Positions 54,913 through 64,000 of a stretch of DNA of 64,000 nt are shown in pieces; positions within the stretch are counted from its first letter, which is position 1; each line of letters opens with the position of its first letter. Under the pieces are notes generated by a model. That model had not been told where the DNA came from. It saw only the letters and a list, made by a program, of their open reading frames with translations, and did no database searches. A program made the position numbers and the translations under genes. The DNA is taken from the NCBI GenBank assembly GCA_021018995.1, contig CM037598.1, positions 41,966,685 through 42,030,684 on the forward strand, read 5' to 3'. This DNA comes from Chloranthus sessilifolius. Taxonomy: Eukaryota; Streptophyta; Magnoliopsida; Chloranthales; Chloranthaceae.

Positions 54913-56118
54913 AACGGCTCAAGAAGCAGAGATTTTGAGTTCAAATCTCACCCTTTGTTGGCCACTTGCAAGGATTTATCCCTACTGATCTCATATGTAT
55001 GTTTTGCGGGTGTTCCCCGTACTTAGTCAAGAAGTGTTCTAAGAGGCTAGATGCCTCATTAAAAAGGTAAAAAAATTATAAACAGCTCTTAGGATAATTT
55101 TATAAAAGTTTGTACCCGTTTTGAGATCCTTGATCACGTCCTGAACTGTACTTTGTCTTTCCATCCTTGTCACACCAATAATGAGTTGTGCATCATCTGA
55201 AAACAAATTAGAGTAGGGATGTTTCAGTTCGAACATTTTGTTCTTCTCGTTCTCTAGAAAAAAATTGTAACCTACCATTAATTAAATAGCAAAATCTAAA
55301 CATAATCTTACTTAATTCAAAATATAAATAAATAAAATGACTAATTAAAATGAAATGCTACCTTCTCTTTTTAGCCTAAAAAATACTTATACATGCTTCA
55401 ATTTTTTGTCTCCTTTTTAAGAGCGGTGGGTGATCCTGCAATCCGGTAATGGATAATCAATTCTTGTTTAGTTGAAACAAATTTGAACTCGACTCAAGAA
55501 TTTTAGGATAAATGACGATTTAAAGTTTTTTTTAGAATAAGAGAGAGAGAGATCCGCTTTAGAATCTTAGGTATAGGGTTTAATTGAGAGAGATGCACTT
55601 AAAACTGGGTCATCTAATACCAACAATTTTAAGATTTGAATCACCATGTGCACCATCTAATACCAACAAACTTTTTTTAAGAAGCCAGAAGATATTGTAT
55701 TTGCAACCGAGATTTTATCTTAGCAGCTAAGGGTTGACTGCCTCAACAGATCATAGAGACTCTTTTTCGTCTCCCTCTTTAACACAATCGATTATGAGAT
55801 GATGACTAATCTACCAAACGGTCAGATGATGATTAAAATATTTTGTTAAACGCCTATGTTTGGTAGACTGGTCTAATTATTTATAATGAAAATAGGCAAG
55901 AGAAACTTGATTAAGGTTCATTTCTAAATGATTTCCATTTGTACTATACATTATTTTCTACTTTCATTTATGGCTTAACCTTGACAGGGTAAGTTTTTTT
56001 TTTAAATAAATAATAAAATAAAACCATCATGCATATAGGTCAAATCTACTACCAACTAGACAAACCTCTGACAATAAAATCATTGAAATATATGTTGACT
56101 TTTCCACAAACCACGTTG
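54913..56118. other. AT-rich DNA, one exon-like frame
   Basis: No gene I can name. On the minus strand 55278-55118 there is a compositionally normal open stretch (LENEKNKMFELKHPYSNLF, then SDDAQLIIGVTRMERQS, VQDVIKDLKTG). It follows TTTTTTCTAG and contains TTTGTTTTCAG, both possible acceptors, and ends near a GGTACAAAC donor-like site. It may be a host exon fragment; I do not recognise it. Confidence 0.3.
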
Positions 56119-56855
56119 ATATGAGTATTGTGCATGGTTATAGAACAAGCTCCTTGTAGGATGCCTGTCCGCTTCTAAATGCGAGGTGACTTGAAATAAA
56201 ATGAGTTTAGAGCTAATCCAATTTCTTCGTAGTGCATGTCGGAGGTGAAAATGATTTCAGAGCTACTTTAAATCAAAGCATATTGTCAGAGCTACTTTAA
56301 ACCAAAACATGTTGGCAACATACATTGTTGTACAGAGAATGCACTTTTAGACTACGAAACTACACTACGACCGCCCATTTTGACTGGAAGCGCACTTTCT
56401 GTAATACACCTGCAATATACTTGCAGAAAATATGTCAATATGTACAATTTGCATGCTATATGTGTGAATCTACCAATTACCACGATTATAGAAAAGGCTC
56501 CTTGTAGGATGCATGTGCGCTTCTAGATGCACTACGCGAGGTGACCTAAAATAAAATGATTTTAGAGCTAATCATATTTATCGTAGTGCATGTCAGAGGT
56601 GAAAATGATTTCAGAGCTGCTTTAAACCAAAACATATTGTCAGAGTTGTTTTAAACCAAAACCTATTGTCAACATATATTGTTGTACAGAGAGTGCACTT
56701 TTAGACTATGAAACTATACTACGATCACCCATATCGATCGGAAGTGTACTTTCTACAACGCACATGTGATATACCAATAGAAAATATGTCGATATGTACA
56801 ATTGGCATGCTATCTAATAAAATATATGTGTGAATTTATCAATTACCACAATTAC
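56119..56855. repeat. Tandem duplication, 348-bp period, two copies
   Basis: GCTCCTTGTAGGATGC at 56149 recurs at 56497. The following 340 bp, including CAGAGCTRCTTTAAAYCAAA twice per unit and the ATGTACAATTKGCATGCTAT end, is repeated with scattered substitutions. Confidence 0.93.
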
Positions 56856-57479
56856 AAATTTCGTAATATTTTTTTATAACTCTCAACAGCTTAGTATTCT
56901 TACTAAAACATGTTTCATTTGCATACAATCGTATCAAAAAAAAAAAAAAAGGATTTATCCATTTAGCAGTGCAGCTAACACAACCTCGCGTACGAGATGC
57001 TTTAATGTGATGCTGCAAGTCCTGCACACCAAAATAGAATGCAAGAGTTATGATACTTAAACATAGTTCGTTTATTGTTCGGACAAGTTCAACATGAATT
57101 ACTATTCACATTACCAAACTTTAATCACATTACCAAGTTGTTAGTTCCCCACAATGCTCTAAGACTATGCACATGGTCAAATCTCCAAGGGTATGCATAT
57201 ATGGATACATCTTTCCATATAATATTGGAATCAAAATATACCTAGATGAAAACCAATCCAATCAAAGAATTAAAATCATCCAATCCCAAAATCAAAGCAT
57301 TAAACTCACCCAATCATTATGTCCTATGCATATAAACGACTGAAAAACAAGATGAATATGGATCCCTTCGAAAACCCTTGAAACAATGTCACACTAAAAA
57401 AATTGAAGAATTAAAGATAATAGACATCGAATTTCAATCACAAATCAACTGATTTATATATATATACATTTTAAACTTT
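56856..57479. other. AT-rich DNA without a supported gene
   Basis: Only short frames are open, including a 62-codon minus-strand one with DLQHHIKASRTRGCVSCTAKW behind a GTGTGCAG acceptor-like site. I cannot support it. Confidence 0.4.
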
Positions 57480-58428
57480 GGGAACCGTTGTTCACACCCA
57501 TGCAATCTCTGAAGGCGCTTACGTTCAAAATCGCTTAAAACTCATTGATTGCTTTGAATCTGATGATCTAGATCATTTTTCACCTCAATCTCACACATGA
57601 TGGATCTTGAGACCATGAACGTACCATCAAACAGTTTGTTATTTAGTTTATGTAGTAAAAATCCTCAAAAATACGGAGCAACTACTAGTACATGAGACGA
57701 GATTCCACATGACACACATCATGTTCAAACGAAACTTTTTGGGGATCTACACCAGTTGGAATAAAACATAGATCATTTGACGGTACGTTCAAGGTCTCAA
57801 GATCCATCGTGTAGGAGATCCAAATGAAAAACTGTAACAATCCAGATTTTCTTAAACCTTATTTGTGGTGTTAGATGTGTGTTTGCACTATACTTGGTGG
57901 TAGCGCTCGACACCGGAACCTACCCTATTTGATAATTTCTATTTAAGTTTAAGTTAGGCAATTCTCTTTTCATTTTTCTTCTTCTTAAGAAACCTTAGCC
58001 GTCACAACCTTTTTTCTTCAACCCATCTCTCCTCGAACTCTCTAATCCCTTTCTCTAAAACCTTTTGTGTATTCTTCCACAAAAAATCACCGTAATTTTT
58101 TCCACCATCAAGATCAAGGAAGAAAAAGTAGAAATCTTGGATGGGTCATCACGTGGGACGTCAATCTTTCGCCTAATCGTCATAGATCTACCGGTCATGC
58201 TTCAAGAGGTGAGTACCATTAATCCATCTTGTTTTTCTCAGATCCCATTGTGTAGGATACGTTCGATTGCGTATTGACGGGCCAAATAAGATGAATCTTA
58301 TTTTTATTCCTTAAAAAATTATTTTAATATAGCTAGCCCTAGATGTGAATGAATTTAATCATGTTGATTTAATTTTTCTTATTTTTGGATCTTATTTTGG
58401 AACCATAGAGGCTCGAAATTTTTTGAAA

Positions 58429-59125
58429 TCGATCGATCAATTTCCTATTCCGATTGATCGATTCCGGGCTGAGTAACAGGAGTATTTTTTCTTTACTCAG
58501 TCGATCAATTGAATCTGGACAGATTTGACTATGCACTCCTTTTTATTATTAGTAGATCAATTGACTTCTTCAATTCGGTCAATCGATTATAAACCTAAGG
58601 ACTTTACTTTCACATTTATTTTGATCGATTGATCTCGATTGTGAATTAATGGAATACAGGAGGTATGACTCCATTTTCAATTGACTGATTTGTTGCTCAA
58701 TCGATTGATTAGTGCCTCTTTCATGTATGCCTAATGATTACAATATATTATATTATAATATTCAAGGTACATTTACGTTTATATTATTATAATCAAGCAA
58801 GGCGGCTATGTGTTTTCACATGGGTTCTCCTTTTTAACTTATGATTGGATCTAATATTATATGACTTATAATATATTAATACTATATTCTTATGTACAAT
58901 TTACTAATATTATATTATTACAACAATATAATTTCCCTTATCTCAAAATTCATCAATTTTTTTTTATATTTCGATTGATGCTAATGTTCGATCGATCGAT
59001 TATGGACAGAATCGAACCATTGTGTACTTTAAATTGCTTTAAATTAGATCGATCAATTAGAAGTTACCGATCGATCAATTTTGACCCGAATTGACTAACA
59101 TATATATTTTAATACCGATCGATCG
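58429..59125. repeat. Solo LTR palindrome cluster (CGATCGATCG words)
   Basis: About a dozen words of the CGATTGATCGATT / CGATCGATCAATT family occur, including TCGATCGATCGA at 58988-58999 and CGATCGATCG at 59116-59125. Confidence 0.85.
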
Positions 59126-59279
59126 ATTTTCGTCTGAACAAACGACCTTAATCACTTTATAATTCCACTTTAGCACGACCAAAACTTAATGCACACTAAT
59201 CACTTGAATATTTCGATCAATGGTCGTGATTTTCGTAATTTAGAATTATTGTACCTTTCAATTTAAGCATTTAATTATA

Positions 59280-59485
59280 GTAAATTATATATATAATATA
59301 TATATATATATCACTTTTATCGCTTCAACGTGACCTATTCGATAACACGAAGAGTTATAAATTAGATGCCTCATAAAAATCGGACTTTGACCTTCTCGTT
59401 ATTGAAATCACATTAATAATCACCCCATTTATATTGTATTAAGATGAGGTGTAAATAAATAAATATATATATATATATATATAAA
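59280..59485. repeat. Two (TA)n tracts
   Basis: (TA)-rich runs at about 59285-59310 and 59460-59483 inside the solo LTR. Confidence 0.85.
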
Positions 59486-60657
59486 CATAGCAAAAATCTG
59501 AATATAAAATTTTTTTGTACATATGATATTTTTGTGCTTGCATCCTGATTATGATATACGAGTTATGGATATGTTAGGTTATATGTACGCGAGTGTATGA
59601 GATCATGCCTATGCTTAGGCATGGTGATTCACCGAGATGTTATCGAAGCAAGGAATACCTCGTATTCACATGTCTTATAACTCATGGTGGTATGAGACAT
59701 CATGACGAGTAGGGTGAGTGTGAATTCAGTGTAGCTTCATACACGGTGGCATATACGATGACCCTATCACCCCGAGTTTTAATATAAAATAATAAGATAT
59801 GAGTTATGATATGAGATTCAGGCATTGGACCTTAGGTGTAGTGAGATCTCTTTACGATCACGTAAAACTCAAATTGTAGGCGTCCATGTACGGATGCAAC
59901 CCCTCTATGATAGTTTAGAATCTCTATGGTAGAGAGGTTTCTTTACTATCACACGAAGTACATTCAGATTACTATGGAATCCTTTCCTCAGAAAACATAA
60001 TTTAGTGAAGTTATCTCACTATAACTCGTCATAGAAATAAGTGGTAAAAGTATGTTATGATATGGGTATGTTAAGATAAGATAATTTATGAGTATGATAA
60101 TAAGACACCGCTGTGTAGGCCAGCAAAAGAATAAGAACTTAAGTCTGTATCTGTCGTCCTTTACGTAACCATTGTAAGGACCACAACGTCTTACATCCAA
60201 AACGGGTTTTTGAGAGATGTTATGAGTATGTTATGAGTTATATTTGGTCATATGTCTCCCCATTAGGTTGGGTGGGGAGTATGAGTATGTTTGGAGGGCA
60301 TTATGATGTAGTGGTAAGCTACTATGGTGACCCTCATATGGTAGGTTTGAGCAGCGACTCTGGCACAGGTCGTATAGAATTTATGAGTATGTTAGTTATG
60401 CTCATGCGATGTATAGACGCATATGCGAGAATAATAAGATATAATATATTATGAGATATGGTAAGGTACGTTAGGATATGAGTGTCTAGATCATGGTCCT
60501 GCATTTATGTTATGATAATGAGCTCTGCAATATGCACATGATTGTGTTTTTCTCTTTTCTTTGAGATACTATTATTATCACTCACGTGATATACCCACAA
60601 TGTACCTGAGTAGAATGTGGTGGATTGGTGGTATATCCACTGAGTTTATTTGACTGA

Positions 60658-60849
60658 GTAAACTCATCCCACAAAAATCTAACAACTGCAAGTGATTATA
60701 TCGATGGAGTTGATGCTAGCTATTCTGATCCTATTGGCATCGATTTCATTGACCCCGTGGACGCTGAGTATCAGGAGCCTTGTGAGGGTGACGCCGCTGG
60801 TTACCAGGAGGACTTTGGTACTGATTTTGATCCGAACGCCGATTATTGA
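60658..60849 (+). other. Acidic, Met-less open frame in the solo LTR
   Basis: Open from after an in-frame TGA. It reads NLTTASDYIDGVDASYSDP, then DFIDPVDAEYQEPCEGD and ends FDPNADY plus TGA (60847-60849). No methionine. It is preceded by ACTGCAAG at the position of the CTGCAG in the 52847-52985 frame. Confidence 0.5.
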
Positions 60850-61250
60850 TAGTTGTAGACTCGGTACTGAGTTTCGTTTGATACTATTATTGTTGACTCT
60901 ATATTTTCTTATATCGGATTTATCTCCAACTTTATTTCCTTTTTATTGGTAATTTACTTGAATTTTATCACATATTTTTGGTTATTTATGACTGCTCTTA
61001 TGTTCCACCCTTATTTGTTGGCTTTCATGGATTTTATGGAACCATATTTGCACTAGAACTTTGATTATGTGGATGTCAGCTTAGCAAATCTGGGATACGT
61101 GCGAGCCATAACTCAAAATTTTAGGCCCTTGGGATGGGGTAGAATATCGGGTCGTGACAAAAATGATCTAGATCATCTGATTCAAAGCAATCAACGGGTT
61201 TCAAGCGATTTCGAACGTAGGCGCCCTTAGAAATTGCGTAGGCACGAATA

Positions 61251-61528
61251 GAGGTACTCTTTTACTTTTGGGGTCAACATTTTTAACATGCTAACAACAA
61301 AGTGTAGGTGATGTCAGCAAGTCTGATGTCCTAGAAAGTGTTGCTTTGATACGAAGATGAGTTTAGTGACTAGGGTTTGGTTACTTAGAAGTAGGGCAAG
61401 CTACGAGGAGATTAGAGAGATATGTTTAAAAATTAGGGTAGTTAATTTGATAAAATTATTTAAATTATATTATAATAGAATCTCATATACCACATTAATA
61501 CATATACGCATGTATAATAGTGATTACC
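61251..61528. other. AT-rich spacer
   Basis: No gene or element terminus seen. Confidence 0.5.
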
Positions 61529-62124
61529 TGTAATAACCCAAATTTTCATGACACGTGTGGGTCACGTGTGACTTACACGATGTGTGAGTGTATGTGGTGA
61601 ACAAGTGAACCACACCTACTTTATACACTACCTGGTGTGGATGTCTTGTATGTGAACTATATGAAGGTAAAATATCTAACATAAGTATATGTGTGAAACA
61701 CATTAGTTTTACTAAATGAATGAAAAAGGGGAGAGAGTCTCTCCTACGTGACCTAATTGAGTTAGATAGAGAGAAAGTGAAAATAGGGAGAAGAAGAGAG
61801 GACCTTGTAAAGGAAGATTAAGGGCAGGGTGTTCCTTGTGACCAAGAGACAAGATCCACCTTACGGATCTTAAATATATAGAATGAGAAGAGCGTGGTGA
61901 AGAAACATGAAAGGATCGTTTAGGTTTGAGCTTGTGAATAATCTGGAAAGAGGTTAGAGGAGGAGTTTTTGAAACCCTCCTCATTTGATTGATCTTGGAT
62001 CAAGACTATATAAGATCTAATGAATTGGTATGTTTTAAATGTTTATATGTATTTTAGATAGAGTATAAATTATTAGTTGAATGATTTTGACATTAATAGG
62101 GCCTTAAACGAAGTAGGAAACTGG

Positions 62125-62355
62125 TTCTCGAGCGGATCGAGTGTTTATTTTTAACAATCCTCGCTCGAGCGGTTTAAATGGTTCGCTCGCGCGAGGTATC
62201 GCGTAAGCTTCTGGTGCCTCATTTTAACTGCTCAAGCGATTGACAATGATCGCTCGAGCGATGAATAGAGATCGCTCGCGCGATAGTTGGGTACCTCGTT
62301 TTAACCTCTCGAGCGAGGAGAAGTGATGGCTCGAGCGATGAATAGTGCTCGCTTG
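62125..62355. repeat. Chromovirus LTR palindrome cluster (CGCTCGAGCG words)
   Basis: About nine CTCGAGCG/GCTCGCGCGA words. The perfect palindrome ATCGCTCGAGCGAT is at 62249-62262. The cluster lies downstream of the TATA-like site. Confidence 0.9.
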
Positions 62356-63337
62356 CACAAGGCACTACGCGGATTTTTAATAATTTTAGTATAATTCATG
62401 GGAGCTATATTTCTCAGGGTTCTAGAGACCATTCTAAGTGTATCCTTAACACATGCAATGTAGGACTAGCGTGAAATCGTTGAAGAGATTTGCTTAGAAG
62501 TGTGTTGGATTTGCGTTGAGGTAGGGAATATCTTAAAACATGTACTTTAATTCATCAAAACCATATACGTAGAGTAATTCAAGAGAATAGTCATGTATCG
62601 AATGTGATTCAAAAATGGGTGTGTGTGTGTGTGTGAATTCAAAATGAAACCATGAGGTCCCCAGTAGACGTGGAAATGTGTTAATGGGCATCTAAATGAT
62701 GCATTGAATCAGTGGCAACCCAGGGATGCAGATCAAACCTAACGGTGAAACAAAAGAAAAGTGATAAGGCCTAATGTAATAAAATTAGTACAATCACAAT
62801 GAATAACTCTATGTAAAGCACATTCGATATTTTTGTTATTTAAGGTTTGATTAGAATACTCCACCAATGTGGCAGAATACCCACGACAGACTCGACAGGA
62901 TATCCGTGACCGGTACGGCGGCCAATCCGTACACATGTAGCACATCCCATGGATGTGGATTTGAGAATAGACCCCGCCACCTAAGAGAAAGGGGCCTGGG
63001 TAGTTTTGAAATTGAGAACATGTAACAAATGTCTATTTAGATGACGATGGTGGGTATTTCATCGAGGCTCGATGCTATATTGCTCGGGGACTACTGATGT
63101 TAAGATTTAAGTGATTAGGTTAAATCCGTAACTATACCAGTAAGATGAGAATAAATAAGATCATGTAAAGTAACAGTTATAGTTATCATTTCACTTTTGA
63201 TTATTTAAATTGTTTTCTCAAAAGTTCTATCAGGTAAAATCGTGCTTTTAAATCTATTTTAATATGTATGTGAGAGCTTAATTTATATGTTCACTGTATT
63301 TTCCCTATTGAGCTAGGATGTAGCTCACCCCTTTTGA

Positions 63338-63454
63338 CTATACGTCACAGGTCCAGTGCTAGCAGCAGCAGAGGCTTCGGGAGACGCTGATCCAGAGGAT
63401 TTGGATTACGTGCCTGGAGAAGAGTTAGAGCCTCCTCCTGAGGACTTCTTCTAA
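63338..63454 (+). other. Acidic, Met-less open frame in the chromovirus LTR
   Basis: Open from after an in-frame TGA. It reads VTGPVLAAAEASGDADPEDL, DYVPGEELEPPPEDFF, then TAA (63452-63454). No methionine. An acceptor-like CGTCACAG|GTCC lies at its start. The VLAA start and EDFF end are shared with the 52847-52985 frame. Confidence 0.55.
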
Positions 63455-63823
63455 GAGACCCCCTTGCGTACTTTGAGAGTTAGTTTTGAGAGCATTCTGT
63501 ATGGCTTGGTATGTCAAGCCTTAATTTTGAATGTAACTAAATACTATGATTCTTTTGGTGAACCATCTGGGGTGAACAGTTTATCACCGATGGTTCGGGT
63601 TGGTTCTTATGTTCATGTATTGGCATGGGACTAGAACTGACTTTTGGATTGCTAAATTATTATTATTAATGTATGGAGACTTAGTTAGACTAAAATTCTT
63701 GTACTTTACTTCAGGTGTGGTTGCCTATTTATACCAATACTCGGTACAGGGTTATAGGGTACGGCCTTGAGGGTCGTGCTGATGACACGGGTTTCGGGAT
63801 GCCAAAATTTGGGCTGTCACAAG

Positions 63824-63835
63824 TGGTATCAAAGC
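63824..63835 (+). promoter_or_regulatory. Primer-binding site, tRNA-iMet type
   Basis: TGGTATCAAAGC, one change from the usual TGGTATCAGAGC, two bases after the LTR. Confidence 0.85.
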
Positions 63836-63910
63836 GTTTCTTTTAGAATTCTGACAATCATTCCTTTTTTCAGAGCATAGGGACTTCTGCTAACGAAACC
63901 GTGATTTCTC

Positions 63911-64000
63911 ATGCAGGCCGTTATGTTTCCTAGGGGAAGAGGCCGACCCAGGGGCGGTCATAATTGGAATTTACGCAGTAGAGATGAATTCATCTCGCCT
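63911..64000 (+). CDS. gag: Chromovirus gag, N-terminus only
   Basis: Thirty open codons from ATG 63911 (MQAVMFPRGRGRPRGGHNWN...) to the window edge, with a second in-frame ATG at 63923. MxPRGRGRPRG is the basic start common in Tekay/Del gag, and the MPPR-GRGRGRPP start of the 52314 gag is equivalent. Which ATG is used cannot be told. Confidence 0.75.
   Translation, partial: MQAVMFPRGRGRPRGGHNWNLRSRDEFISP

Larger units (their letters stand above)
57833..61159 (+). repeat. Solo LTR of a Tekay-like chromovirus
   Basis: It starts TGTAACAATCC and ends GGGTCGTGACA (terminal inverted repeat TGTMACRAYCC). It interrupts the right arm of the MITE. Flanking 5-mers are AAAAC and AAAAT, a target duplication with one change; the other MITE arm indicates AAAAT was original. 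No PBS or coding follows, so the internal part was lost, most simply by LTR-LTR recombination. Confidence 0.7.
57480..61250. mobile_element. MITE with about 155-bp inverted repeats, split by a solo LTR
   Basis: The left arm 57480-57632 and the right arm (57776-57832 plus 61165-61250) are inverted copies, sharing GATTGCTTTGAATC, GATGATCTAGATCATTTTT and ATGGATCTTGAGACC. Only about 145 bp lies between the arms. It has no coding capacity, so it depended on a transposase elsewhere. The superfamily is not identified. A related arm fragment is at 630-702. Confidence 0.7.
61529..63821 (+). repeat. Chromovirus 5' LTR
   Basis: Starts TGTAATAACCCAAATTTTC and ends GGGCTGTCACA, fixed on the right by the PBS two bases later. 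It is 2293 bp. Possible TATA box CTATATAAG at 62006-62014. Confidence 0.85.
61529..64000 (+). mobile_element. Second Tekay-like chromovirus, runs off the window
   Basis: LTR 61529-63821, PBS 63824-63835, short leader, and gag start at 63911. The rest is beyond 64000. Confidence 0.85.

Noticed and set aside
54912-54965. GAGTTCAAATCTCACC, resembling a tRNA B box or SINE head
   Set aside because: No matching A box at the right distance and no poly-A tail; not enough to call a SINE.
60692-60952. 86-codon plus-strand frame with Leu-rich sequence in the solo LTR
   Set aside because: It overlaps the acidic frame in another phase, and the acidic frame is the one shared with the other LTRs.

Overview
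This window is plant nuclear DNA, almost certainly from an angiosperm with a large, repeat-rich genome. It holds no intact host gene, rRNA, tRNA gene or CRISPR array. Nearly everything recognisable is transposable-element DNA. The element types (SIRE-like Ty1/copia, Athila-like and Tat/Ogre-like Ty3/gypsy, Tekay/Del-like chromoviruses, CACTA, a long-TIR MITE) are the usual inhabitants of plant heterochromatin. The species cannot be told from the sequence.

Layout. 1-2626: AT-rich DNA with a fragment of a MITE arm, a TATA-like site, degenerate GGGTGCC repeats and a (TA)n microsatellite. 2627-5995: probable CACTA element with matching termini, subterminal palindromes and two exon-like segments inside. 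6565-11659: 5' LTR, PBS and decayed gag-pol of a SIRE-like copia element, cut off in its RNase H region by the next insertion. 11660-50080: a three-deep nest. The outer element (here 'Tat2', plus strand) has its 5' LTR split at a GGGCC target duplication by a complete Athila-like element (12839-43917, minus strand). The Athila gag is in turn split by a 17.7-kb Tat/Ogre-like element ('Tat1', 23348-41030, minus strand). Tat2 resumes at 43918 and is cut off just after its protease at about 50080. 50081-about 54.9 kb: 5' part of a Tekay/Del-like chromovirus on the minus strand, with an apparent 177-bp intron. 54.9-57.5 kb: AT-rich DNA with a 348-bp tandem duplication. 57480-61250: a MITE with inverted repeats of about 155 bp, interrupted by a solo chromovirus LTR. 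61529-64000: LTR, PBS and gag start of another plus-strand chromovirus running off the window.

How the parts work together. Each LTR element carries the expected cis-signals (LTR, PBS, PPT) and gag/PR/RT/RNase H/IN modules, but all long frames are broken by stops and frameshifts. These are fossils, although single domains such as the Tat1 archaeal-type RNase H and IN core keep their catalytic residues.

The two most interesting signals are not ordinary genes. First, unrelated families each carry their own cluster of short palindromes. In the copia, Athila and both Tat LTRs these sit upstream of the TATA box; in two chromovirus LTRs they lie downstream of the presumed start; both Tats and Athila repeat the same word in internal noncoding DNA. 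Second, all three chromovirus LTRs carry a short acidic open frame without methionine, about 310-500 bp from the LTR 3' end and just after a possible splice acceptor.
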